A DNA stretch of 64,000 nucleotides, taken from Myxococcales bacterium (lineage in GTDB: Bacteria > Myxococcota_A > Polyangia > Polyangiales > JADJMO01). Positions 15,541 through 24,143 of this stretch are shown here, piece by piece. The DNA lies in NCBI GenBank assembly GCA_016709545.1, contig JADJMO010000019.1, positions 62,001-126,000 of the forward strand, given 5' to 3'. The notes beneath the pieces were generated by a model that worked only from the letters and a program-made list of their open reading frames with translations, ran no database searches and was not told where the DNA came from. Within the stretch, counting starts at the first letter, position 1. Each line of letters starts with the position of its first letter. The translations under genes were made by a program, and so were the position numbers.

Positions 15541-17921
15541 CGGACGAGCGAGAGGCGAGGGCGACCCGGCACGGCCTCCAGCTTGGACTGCGCGCCGAAC
15601 GCGGCGACGTGACCGGACTCCTCGGCGACGTAGACGTCGCAGCGCTCGTCGACCCGCAGGAGGTCGGGCACGAGGTCGCTCGTGACGACACCCACGATCG
15701 CGCCGTCCGAGGGGCGGAGCACGCGCACGCGATCCTGGGGGACGAACAGGGCTCCCGCGCGCAATACCGGCTCGAGCCGTCGCGGCGCGTCGCCGTGCAC
15801 GGGGGTCTCGAACACGTGACGCCAGGCCGTCGAGCCGTCGCGCGCCACGATCGCGCTCACCTCGCCGGTCGGGAGGTTCAGCACCACGCGGTCGTCGATC
15901 CCGAGCGCGGACGTGCCGGGCGGGAAGGTCCCCGGCGGGAGCGACCAGGCCTCGACGCCGCTCGTCTGGTCGATCGCCGACAGCCCGATCCCGCGACGAT
16001 CGCGCGTGACGACCACCACGAGGCGGCCGAGCGGCATCGGCGCCGACTCCGTCGCCACGGCGCCCTCGAGGATGCGCTCCCAGCGGCGTGCGCCCGAGAG
16101 CGCGTCGAGGTGGTGCAGGCGGGCGAGGCCGCCCGGCTCTCCCGCGACGACGAACAGCTCCTCGCGCTCGATGGCCGCGGGGGCGGCGAAGCGCAGGCGA
16201 TCGCGGATGCGCCACACGACGCGGCCGTCGACGGCGTCGAGCGCGACCAACTGCGCCTCGTCGCTGGAGACCACGAGGAGGCGACCCGCGCGACGCACAC
16301 GCACCGGACCGGGTCGCGTCATCGTGTAGCGCCAGCGGGGCGCGCCGCTCGTGAGATCGTACGCGCAGAGGTGCCGGTCGCCGTCGGTCGCCACGAGCAG
16401 GCGGGGCAGGCCCGGCGCGATGATCGTGCAGGCGGCGGGGGTCCCCTTGGATCGCGGCGCACAGTCCGCCGTCCACACGACCGATCCGTCGCCGAAGTCA
16501 CGCAGCTCGAGGCGTCCGTCGCCGCGCAGGCGCGCGAGCCCCGCCGGCGTGGGGATCTGGGTGGCGCGGACGGTGGGGGCCTTCCACAACGTCTTGCCCG
16601 TCACGCGGTCCACGCACGCGGTCTGGCTCGCGCCGGAGAGCACGAGGCGGTCGCCGCAGAGGAACGTGGCGCGCAGGTCGATGCCGGGCACCTCGGCCGT
16701 CCAGCGCGGCTCGTACTTGAGGCGGCGGAGGCTCGCGTCCGGCGCCCCCGTGGTGGCCTTGGCCTTCACGTACGGCCGATAGCTGTCGCGGTGCTGGTTC
16801 ACGAGGTCGCTCTCGCCGAACGGTCCGACCGGCCGCGCCACGTCGCGCAGGCGTTCCGAGAGCTCGCGGACGCGCCGGCGCAGCGTGAGCAGGCGCAGGT
16901 TCGAGGCCTGGGCGCGGTCGCGGCGCACGATCGTGCGCACCAGCTGACGGCCCAGCGAGACCGCCGCGTCCACGAAATCGGGCCCCTCGAGCGAGGGGAA
17001 CACGTGGGTCGAACGAGGCGCCTCGGCGTTCTCGCTGGCCACCAGCGTGAGCGACAGCGTACCGGTCGCGTCGAGGCGGACCCCGACCAGCGGCCCTTGC
17101 AGCGACACCTTCGTGTGGAGCGGTCGTCCACGCTCCCAGGCATCGAGCACCGCCTTGGCGAGCTCCACGAGGCGCTCGGTGGCGAGGAAGCCGTGCACCT
17201 CGCCGAGCTCCTGCGCGCGCCCCCGCACCACGGCGCGCATTCGACCGCGACCGAGCAGCGCGTGCAGATCCGAGGTCTCGACGACGCTGGCCTCGGCGCC
17301 CGCGTGCGCGTCCACCGAGAGCGGCAGCTCGACCCCGAACGCGCCGCGGATGCCAGGCTCGGGCTCCACCACCGCGAGGACGTCGTGGCGCGCGGGCGGC
17401 GTCGACGCGCCCGGCTCGAGCTGACCGAGCGCGGCCTCGGCGCCCTCGAGCTCCGAGCGCAGCACCTCCGCGAGCGCGTCGTGCGCGTGGCGTCCGGTGA
17501 GCAGGGCAGAGATGGCGGCGCGCGTGCCCGCGATGGCGTCGGCGATCGGCGTGCGGCGGTCGTGCACGGCCACGTCGGTCTCGTCGCCCGTCTTGACGAG
17601 CGAGAGCGCGAGGTCGCCCTCCCGCCGCTCGAGCCCGAGCTCCCACGGGACGTCGTAGAACCGGACGATGGCCCGCGAGCGGACCCCGCACCCGAGGTCG
17701 ACCAGCGAGAGCGCGAGGTCGCGCAGCACGCAGGGAGCCTGGTCCGCCGCGACGCGCGCGGTCAGGTTCACGCCACCGACCACGATGTCGATGGCGTCGC
17801 GCACCCGTGGGCGATCGGGGTTCGGAGCGTCGAGGAGCCGGAGCCGCGCGGCGCGGGCCTTTCCGGTCTCTTCGTCCAACTGCGCGTGCTCGCGGGAGAG
17901 GATGATCTCGAAGCCATTCAT
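15537..17921 (-). CDS. PQQ-like beta-propeller repeat protein with novel N-terminal half
   Basis: This is a 794-residue protein without signal peptide or membrane segments. The C-terminal half (about residues 440-790) has propeller blades of the PQQ/BamB type, seen as repeated D..TG...W units (CVDRVTGKTLWKA, AYDLTSGAPRWRY, ALDAVDGRVVWRI, HLDALSGARRWER, IDQTSGVEAWSL, ARDGSTAWRH). The N-terminal half is unfamiliar. It begins with a short recognisable stretch (NGFEIILSREHAQLDEETGK) and contains long strand-rich segments. The combination suggests a cytoplasmic scaffold or sensor that binds a ligand in its propeller. The start at ATG 17921 lacks a good ribosome site. It is transcribed alone and ends in a shared CTAG. 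Confidence 0.8.
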   Translation of the reverse strand: MNGFEIILSREHAQLDEETGKARAARLRLLDAPNPDRPRVRDAIDIVVGGVNLTARVAADQAPCVLRDLALSLVDLGCGVRSRAIVRFYDVPWELGLERREGDLALSLVKTGDETDVAVHDRRTPIADAIAGTRAAISALLTGRHAHDALAEVLRSELEGAEAALGQLEPGASTPPARHDVLAVVEPEPGIRGAFGVELPLSVDAHAGAEASVVETSDLHALLGRGRMRAVVRGRAQELGEVHGFLATERLVELAKAVLDAWERGRPLHTKVSLQGPLVGVRLDATGTLSLTLVASENAEAPRSTHVFPSLEGPDFVDAAVSLGRQLVRTIVRRDRAQASNLRLLTLRRRVRELSERLRDVARPVGPFGESDLVNQHRDSYRPYVKAKATTGAPDASLRRLKYEPRWTAEVPGIDLRATFLCGDRLVLSGASQTACVDRVTGKTLWKAPTVRATQIPTPAGLARLRGDGRLELRDFGDGSVVWTADCAPRSKGTPAACTIIAPGLPRLLVATDGDRHLCAYDLTSGAPRWRYTMTRPGPVRVRRAGRLLVVSSDEAQLVALDAVDGRVVWRIRDRLRFAAPAAIEREELFVVAGEPGGLARLHHLDALSGARRWERILEGAVATESAPMPLGRLVVVVTRDRRGIGLSAIDQTSGVEAWSLPPGTFPPGTSALGIDDRVVLNLPTGEVSAIVARDGSTAWRHVFETPVHGDAPRRLEPVLRAGALFVPQDRVRVLRPSDGAIVGVVTSDLVPDLLRVDERCDVYVAEESGHVAAFGAQSKLEAVPGRPRLSLVR

Positions 17922-18085
17922 GCTGGACGACGACCACTGTAGGGAGGCCGCAGAAGACCACGAACTTTCCAGCTTTTCCCGCAGCGAAGTTGCTCTCGGT
18001 GCGAGCATCTGCCTCGGTCGTCGCTGAACGTTCGATGCGCGTTCGCGGAGATCTTGCCCAACCCAGAACGCAGCCCAGAAACCAG

Positions 18086-18118
18086 ACCGCCTCCCGTCCT
18101 TTTCAGGAGGGAGGCGGT
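18086..18118 (-). terminator. Strong hairpin terminator after secF
   Basis: The outer arms ACCGCCTCCC and GGGAGGCGGT (10 pairs) and inner arms TCCT/AGGA enclose a TTTC loop, with one bulged G. It lies 20-52 bases past the secF stop on the minus strand and should end the yajC-secD-secF transcript. The tail is only weakly T-rich. Confidence 0.7.
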
Positions 18119-18137
18119 GGGTGTTCGGCGTGGGAGC

Positions 18138-19517
18138 CTACAACTGGTGCTGCACCTGGCCCTTGGCGCCGCCGGGGCCGGTGATCTTCGGACCCTTCTT
18201 CGGCTTCTTCCTGCGCGCGGTGGCGCTCGCTCCGAAGAACTTGATGTCGATCCACTCGGTGAGCGGAGCGGCCACGAAGATCGAGGAGTACGTGCCGGCG
18301 ATGACGCCGACGAAGAGGGCGAGGGCGAAGTCCTTGAGCACGCCGGTGCCGAAGAAGAACATGCCGAACACGGAGAGGAGCACCGAGCCGGAGGTCAACA
18401 CCGTGCGCCCGAGGGTCTCGGAGACCGACAGGTTGATGATGTCGTGGAACGTCATCCCGCGGTGCTTGTTCAGGTTCTCGCGGATGCGGTCGTAGATGAT
18501 GACCGTGTCGGAGATCGAGTAGCCGACGATGGTGAGGATCGCGGCGATCGTCGAGAGGGTGATCTCGCGGCGCGTGATGATGAAGACGCCGATCACGACG
18601 AGGGCGTCGTGGAAGAGGGCGAAGATGCCGCCCGGCGCGAACCGCAGGTCGAAGCGGAAGGCGACGTACGCCATGATGAACACGATGGCGAAGAGCACGC
18701 TCTTCACCGCGGCGTCGCGGAGCTGCTTTCCGGCGCGCGGACCGACCCACTCCACCTTGTCGGCGACCGGGGGCACGACGTCGGCGCCGAGCTTGGCGCG
18801 CATCTCGTCGAGGAGGAGGTCGCCCTTGCTCTTGAGCTGGACCTCGACGCGGTACTCCTTGGCCTGTCCGACCTCGTGACCCTTCTCGGTGAGGTCGGCG
18901 CTCTGGCCCTTCTCGTCGGTCGACCCGCGGAGCGCGACGCCCGCGCCGGTCAGCGAGGCCTTGATGCGGTCGTAGATGACCGCGTCGGGCTTCACCTCGT
19001 AGCGGATGCCGACCTTGTCGCCGCCGGGGCTGAACTTCACCTCGCTCGGGCGGGCGACCGACTCCGGGCACTGCGCCGGGTCGAGCTCGGCGTCCATGAT
19101 GGTGACGCCCTTCTCGTCCACCGTGCTGCCCTTGAAGCAGAGGGCGCGGCGGATCTTGGCCATGGTGGCCTCGTCGATGCTCGAGTGCTCCTGCACGCGG
19201 ATGAGGAACTTGCTCTCGCTCGGGTCGCCGAGCGCCACCACGTCGGGGCGAGAGAACCCGGGGATCGACTCGACCGCTGCGCGGACCACGCCGGCCTCCA
19301 GGGGCTTCTTGAACTTGACCTGCAGCTCGGTGCCGCCGCGGAAGTCGGTGCCGTAGTTCGGGCCGAGCCCGATCTTGACGCCACCGACCTCGACGAACTT
19401 GCCGGGGGGCATGAGCGTGAGCACGAGCGAGCCGAGCGCGAGGACGACCGAGACGGTCACCCAGAAGCGCAGCTGCTTCATGAAGTTGATACGAGTGCCG
19501 GGCTTGATGAGCTCCAT
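18138..19517 (-). CDS. secF: Protein translocase subunit SecF
   Basis: SecF forms with SecD and YajC the RND-like SecDF complex that uses the proton gradient to pull exported proteins across the inner membrane. The 459-residue protein has one N-terminal transmembrane helix, GTDFRGGTELQV at about residues 56-67 (the family signature FRGGT), a large periplasmic domain, then five helices with the conserved TIVGYSISDTVIIYDRIREN block and SGSVLLSVFGMFFFG. It is longer than E. coli SecF (about 323) because of an enlarged periplasmic insert. A Lys-rich C-terminal tail follows the last helix. The start ATG has an AGGA ribosome site in the gap after secD. Confidence 0.95.
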   Translation of the reverse strand: MELIKPGTRINFMKQLRFWVTVSVVLALGSLVLTLMPPGKFVEVGGVKIGLGPNYGTDFRGGTELQVKFKKPLEAGVVRAAVESIPGFSRPDVVALGDPSESKFLIRVQEHSSIDEATMAKIRRALCFKGSTVDEKGVTIMDAELDPAQCPESVARPSEVKFSPGGDKVGIRYEVKPDAVIYDRIKASLTGAGVALRGSTDEKGQSADLTEKGHEVGQAKEYRVEVQLKSKGDLLLDEMRAKLGADVVPPVADKVEWVGPRAGKQLRDAAVKSVLFAIVFIMAYVAFRFDLRFAPGGIFALFHDALVVIGVFIITRREITLSTIAAILTIVGYSISDTVIIYDRIRENLNKHRGMTFHDIINLSVSETLGRTVLTSGSVLLSVFGMFFFGTGVLKDFALALFVGVIAGTYSSIFVAAPLTEWIDIKFFGASATARRKKPKKGPKITGPGGAKGQVQHQL

Positions 19518-19539
19518 GGTCTTGTTCCTCTAGGGGCTC

Positions 19540-21419
19540 TCAGCCGATCAGCAGCTTCTTGGCGCGGCGCCCGAGGACCCACCAGTCGAAGACCATGCGG
19601 GTGCAGACGACGGCGGTGAACAGCGAGGCCACGATGCCGATGATGAGCGTGACCGCGAAGCCCTTGATGGGGCCGGTGCCGTACTGCAGGAGGAGCAGAC
19701 CGCCGATGAAGGTGGTGACGTGGCCGTCGAGGATGGCCGCGAACGCCTTGGAGTAGCCGTTCTCGACCGCCGCTCGGGCGGACCTCCCCTCGCGCAGCTC
19801 CTCGCGGATGCGCTCGTTGATCAGCACGTTGGCGTCGACCGCCATGCCCATGGTGAGCGCGAGGCCGGCGATGCCCGGGAGGGTCATCGAGGCGCCGAAC
19901 GCGGCGAGCGCCGACAGCTGGAGCAGCAGGTTGAAGAGCACCGCCATGTCCGCGATGATCCCGGCGACCGAGTAGTAGGCCACCATGAAGATCAGCACGA
20001 GCCCGGCGCCGAGGAGCGCGCCGCGGAGGCCGAGGCGGATGGCGTCGGTGCCGAGCGAGGCGCCGATGCGCTGCTCGTTGCTCTTCTCGATCGGGGCCGG
20101 GAGCGCGCCGGAGCGCAGGACCATCTCGAGCTTCTTGGCGGCGTCGAGCTGCTCCTTCTTGTCCTGGTTGCTGCCGAGGGTGATCGAGGCGTGGCCGCCG
20201 CCGATCTCGGTCTGGATGACGGGCGCCGAGTCGACCTTGTCGTCGAGGATGATGGCGAACCGCTTCTTGACGTTGTCCTTGGTGACCTTCTGGAACTTGT
20301 CGGCGCCGGTCGGGGAGAACGTGAGCGCGACGTAGTACTCGAGCTGCGGGCCCTTGTTCTGGTCGGTCGCGACCTGGGCGTCGGTGATGTACTCGCCGGT
20401 GACCTCGGCGCGGCGCTCCATGTAGTAGGTGCGCCAGCCCACGGGGCCCTTCTTGCCGGTGACGGCGTCGATGTCGTCGTACTCGCCGAAGCCGACCTGG
20501 CGGTCGTCGGGGACGCCGAGCGTGGCGATGTAGGTCTTCACGCGCTTGAGCGCGTCCTGCATCGTCTCGTCCTTCTTCTTGATGAGACGCAGGTAGTGGC
20601 TCGGGGCGCTCTTCGGCTGCTTGTCGGCGCCGAGGCCGACGGGGGCGAGCTCGTTCTGGAGCGTGCCGCCCTCGGGGAGGGGGTGGGCGACGTAGTCGAC
20701 CTTGCCGAAGAAGTCGGCCTGGTCGTCGAGGATCTTGAACTCGAGGCGCGCCGTCTGGCTGACGATCTGGCTTGATCTCCTCGAAGGTCTTCTCGTCTTC
20801 GCCGGGGACCTCGATGATGATGTCCTCGTCGCGCGTGGTGATGGCCGCCTCGCGGAGGCCGAGCTCGTCGACGCGGTTCTCGACGGTCTTCTTGGCCTGG
20901 GTGACGGCGCGCTCGCGGATCGAGGTCTCGAGCTCGAGGCGGATCTTGAAGGTGATGACCTTGGGATCCTTGTCCGGGAACTTGATGAGCTCCTCGCTCA
21001 TCGAGCCGAGGAACTTGTCGTCGACCTTGGCGGCGTCGGCCTGGTCGAGGAACTTGAGGACCAGCTTGTTGTGCTCGACGCGCTCGACGGTGAGCTTGGT
21101 CTTGAGCTTCTCCTGGACCTCGTTGGTCAGGGGCTTGTCGGCCTGGTTCATGCCGAACAGCACGGCCAGCTTCTGCCGGATCTCGTCGGCGTAGCGGTCA
21201 CGCTTGTCGCGGATCGCCTCGTCGACCTGCACCGTGTAGACGAGCCGGAGGCCGCCTCGCAGGTCGAGGCCGCGGTTGATCCGCGCGCTGACGCGCGACT
21301 TGACCCAGGCGGGCGCCTTTGGGCCCGACCAGAGCCTCGAGGCTCGGCCAGACCGTGACGAACGCGCCCAACCCGAGCGCGAGGATGAGGATCAGCTTCG
21401 TGTACCACCAGCGAGTCAT
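19540..21419 (-). CDS. secD: Protein translocase subunit SecD (two frameshifts in the sequence as given)
   Basis: SecD is the large partner of SecF. The N-terminal helix (YTKLILILALGLGAFVTVWP) is in frame from the ATG at 21419. The conserved NRGLDLRGGLRLVYTVQVDE is in a second frame from about 21315. The C-terminal two thirds, from about 20770 (SQTARLEFKILDDQ) through the six-helix RND region (GMAVDANVLINERIREEL), are in a third frame. Removing one base near 21315 and one C near 20770 restores a single 625-residue protein of normal length. The gene is normally important for growth, so sequencing indels are the likelier cause than decay. It lies between yajC (7-base gap) and secF. Confidence 0.9.
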
Positions 21420-21426
21420 GCGCGGT

Positions 21427-21909
21427 TCATTTCTTGGCGTCGGCCGGCTTGGCCTTCTCGTCGTCCTTGACGGCGTCCTTGGCAGGGGCGTCGCCTTCGT
21501 CGATGCCGCTGATGGCGGTCCTGAGCATCTCGATCCGAACGTTCTGGGCGATCTCGACGATGGCGCGCTTGTCGCGCAGCTCGATGATCTTGCCGGAGAT
21601 GCCGCCCGTGGTGAGGACCTTGTCCCCCTTCTTGAGCTTGCTCTCGAGCTCCTGCTGCTTCTTCTGCTGGGGCCGGATGAGGAAGAAGTAGAAGCCCACG
21701 AAGATCAGCACCGGCAGGAGCAGGTTCATCATGCTCGAGCCACCGCCGCCGGCCGCCGGCGCACTGCCGCCACCGGCCGGTGCCGGCGCAGCGCCGCCGC
21801 CCGCGGGGGCCCCGCCGCCGCCGCCCACAGGCGCGACCTGCGCGAGGCTGGCCAGGGCGACGTCGAGACGGACGAGGTGGGAATAGAGCGACGAGGCGTC
21901 GAGCGACAT
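21427..21909 (-). CDS. yajC: Preprotein translocase subunit YajC with unusual Gly/Ala/Pro-rich N-terminus
   Basis: YajC is a small single-span inner-membrane protein of the SecDF-YajC complex. The family core is here: the helix LLLPVLIFVGFYFFLIRPQ at about residues 63-81, followed by QKKQQELESKLKKGDKVLTT and ISGKIIEL. What is unusual is a 60-residue N-terminal extension, mostly Gly, Ala and Pro, in front of the helix; typical YajC proteins begin almost directly with the helix. The C-terminal tail is acidic and lysine-rich. The start ATG is uncertain in principle, because an internal ATG pair at residues 60-61 would give a normal-sized YajC. The long form keeps codon use typical of the genome. 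Confidence 0.88.
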   Translation of the reverse strand: MSLDASSLYSHLVRLDVALASLAQVAPVGGGGGAPAGGGAAPAPAGGGSAPAAGGGGSSMMNLLLPVLIFVGFYFFLIRPQQKKQQELESKLKKGDKVLTTGGISGKIIELRDKRAIVEIAQNVRIEMLRTAISGIDEGDAPAKDAVKDDEKAKPADAKK

Positions 21910-21946
21910 GCGATCACATTTCGGAGCGGAGGGCCCGGCCAGGTTG

Positions 21947-21993
21947 CCCGACAGGGGCCCGGACAGGGGGCCCGGACAGGGCCCGGACAGGGG
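21947..21993. repeat. Tandem repeat of CCCGGACAGGG units upstream of yajC
   Basis: Four units of 11-13 bases (CCCG-ACAGGGG, CCCGGACAGGGGG, CCCGGACAGGG, CCCGGACAGGGG) lie head to tail 38-84 bases upstream of the yajC start. They fall where a promoter or leader would be. The motif resembles the inner part of the 37-base interspersed repeat seen elsewhere in the window. Confidence 0.65.
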
Positions 21994-22121
21994 TAGGCGC
22001 GCAGCAGTAGACCGGCGCCGACCGAGAGAGCAGCCGCGGACGGGTACAACACGATCCCCCCTCCGTCAACCGCGGGCGCGGCGATCTTGCCCGATTGCAG
22101 CCGGCTGAGCGACGTGGAGGC

Positions 22122-22286
22122 ATGGCCAAGCAGCCCGAGAATCCCCCTGGTTCGCCGCTCAGAGTCCCGCCTCCGACGCGAGAGCCCGACCAGGCCTCGC
22201 GACAAAGCCGGGAAAACGAGGACCGCCGCGAGGGCGATCGGCGAGCGTTCCTGCGTCAGACGCCAGACCGCCGCCGGGAAGACTAG
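22122..22286 (+). CDS. Small hydrophilic Arg/Glu/Pro-rich protein
   Basis: This possible gene encodes 54 residues, very rich in Arg, Glu, Asp and Pro, with no hydrophobic segment, so it would be disordered and cytoplasmic. A GGAGG site sits just one base before the ATG, closer than optimal. Support for a real gene comes from the stop codon, which lies in a CTAG shared with the convergent receiver-like gene, as at several genuine gene pairs in the window. There is no family assignment, and it may be spurious. Confidence 0.42.
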   Translation: MAKQPENPPGSPLRVPPPTREPDQASRQSRENEDRREGDRRAFLRQTPDRRRED

Positions 22287-23089
22287 CCGAGGAGGCTGTC
22301 GAGGGCCTCGAGCAGCGGCGCGGGGCGGACGGCCGCGCGGGAGACGATCTCGTGGCGCGGCACGGCACCGTGGCGCGCGAGGCGGGTCTCGACCACGGCT
22401 GGGCTCTCGCGGGTCCACACGAGGAGCGGCAGCTCCGCGTGCCCGGAGAGGGCGCGGAGCACCTGTTCGCTCCCCTCGTCGTCCAGATCGAAGAGCAGCA
22501 CGTCGCACGGGAGGCGGTCGAGGAGGTGTGCTTCGACCTCGGCGGGCTCGTCGAGCACCACCACGTCGAAGCCGGCGCGGACGAGGATCCGCGCGAGGCT
22601 CGCGCGCCCGAACCGGTCCTGGTTCCAGACGACGACCACGCGACGGGCTGCGTCCACCGGCGGTGCCTCGAGGGCGGCGTGGAGCTGGGCCAGGCTCGCG
22701 GGCTGGATCGCGCTCGGGGCGAACGCCGGCTCGGGCTGGCGCTCGGGAACGCGGGTCGCGATGGCCATGCGCGCGGAGCTGTGGGGATCGGCACGCAGCC
22801 GGTCGTGCTCGGCCTCGGCCTCGAGGTCCTCGACGAAGGTGCGCACGATCCAGGGGCGCGCTGGGTCGTCGAGCTCGCGGACCAGGTGGGGCACGAGGTG
22901 ATCGAGCAGCTCGTCGAAGTGGTCGGGGAGCTCGGCCAACCCTGCCGCCGCGAGCCCCGCGGTCACCACGGGCATGACCCGATCCTCGTCGAGCAGGGTG
23001 CCGAGCACCCGGAGGACGGCGCGCTGCGAGGGGGTGCGCGGCACCTGGTCGGCGCGGACCCTGGGCAGTCGATCGTGGGAGGCAGACAC
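22283..23089 (-). CDS. Protein with C-terminal degenerate receiver domain
   Basis: This protein has about 268 residues, with GTG start at 23089 and a GGAAGGG ribosome site. The N-terminal half (to about 105) is helical with no motif I recognise (VLGTLLDEDRVMPVVTAG, ELPDHFDELLDHLVPHLV). A Pro/Ala linker leads to a CheY-like fold at about 145-268: RRVVVVWNQDRFGRASLARI, then CDVLLFDLDDEG, where the middle Asp is in the phosphoacceptor position, then ELPLLVWTRE. The usual acidic pair after strand 1 is replaced by NQD, and the conserved Lys is not apparent. The domain may therefore not be phosphorylated normally. It is probably a regulator or adaptor. Confidence 0.68.
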   Translation of the reverse strand: MSASHDRLPRVRADQVPRTPSQRAVLRVLGTLLDEDRVMPVVTAGLAAAGLAELPDHFDELLDHLVPHLVRELDDPARPWIVRTFVEDLEAEAEHDRLRADPHSSARMAIATRVPERQPEPAFAPSAIQPASLAQLHAALEAPPVDAARRVVVVWNQDRFGRASLARILVRAGFDVVVLDEPAEVEAHLLDRLPCDVLLFDLDDEGSEQVLRALSGHAELPLLVWTRESPAVVETRLARHGAVPRHEIVSRAAVRPAPLLEALDSLLG

Positions 23090-23163
23090 GCCCTTCCAGT
23101 GTGCCTGCGATTTTGCTGCTCGACCACCCCGCTGGGGGATGTCGGGGCGCGTCAATCTGCTTT

Positions 23164-23200
23164 GTCGCTCCCGGACCGTCCCTGTCCGGTCCTCCGCTCC
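23164..23200. repeat. 37-base interspersed repeat, copy B
   Basis: This segment matches copy A (8629-8665) at 36 of 37 positions. It lies six bases beyond the stop of the minus-strand lipoprotein gene at 23206. On the minus strand it can fold as GGACCG-(8 bases)-CGGTCC. Position and folding suggest a transcript-end hairpin or a REP-like repeat. Confidence 0.7.
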
Positions 23201-23205
23201 GAGTC

Positions 23206-23610
23206 TCATTGCAGCGCGTAGGTCCACCGGATTTCGACCTCCGCACCGCAGAACGGACCGAAGGTCGCCTTCTTGAGGCGGTCGGACACGCAATTCTCCG
23301 CCGAGGGGTTCCCGGTGGCTCCGACGACGCGGACCTTCGAGACCTTCCCGCTCTCCTGCACGCTCACGGAGACCTCCACGGTGGTGGCCGCCTTCCCCGG
23401 CGTGCCCAGTGTGAAGCACGTGCGGATGTCTCCCTCGAATCCCTTCATGCGGGCCTGGGCGTCCGGAGGGGAGCTCTCGGTCCCAGGACCGCACCGCGGC
23501 TTGCCGACGAACGCGACCGAAGGGGCGGTGGCCGGCGCGGCCGGCGGCGGGGGCTCACCGCACCCCGAGACAGAGCCGACCACGAACACGAGCCAGGAGG
23601 CGCGGGACAT
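23206..23610 (-). CDS. Lipoprotein with AgmX/TonB-C-like domain
   Basis: This is a 134-residue lipoprotein. The signal peptide ends GSVSGC, a lipobox, and a Pro/Ala linker follows. The C-terminal domain (about 55-134) reads GDIRTCFTLG, then VEVSVSVQESGKVSKVRVVG, NCVSDRLKKATF and WTYALQ. This is the small beta-alpha-beta fold of AgmX/PglI-type C-terminal domains related to TonB-C, common in myxobacterial envelope proteins. The four or so Cys could pair. It diverges from the Lys/Glu-rich lipoprotein at 23682. Confidence 0.75.
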   Translation of the reverse strand: MSRASWLVFVVGSVSGCGEPPPPAAPATAPSVAFVGKPRCGPGTESSPPDAQARMKGFEGDIRTCFTLGTPGKAATTVEVSVSVQESGKVSKVRVVGATGNPSAENCVSDRLKKATFGPFCGAEVEIRWTYALQ

Positions 23611-23681
23611 CGGACCAACAGAGACCAGACGGCGCCGACGAGCAAGGTGCCGGGCGGGCAGCGCTCTGGTAACAGGAGGCC

Positions 23682-24143
<462 letters not shown>

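Noticed and set aside
19478..21232. Single 584-codon frame across secD as a separate gene
   Set aside because: Its first part is SecD sequence, but after about 20770 it is out of frame. The conserved C-terminal part continues in another frame, so it is one broken secD.
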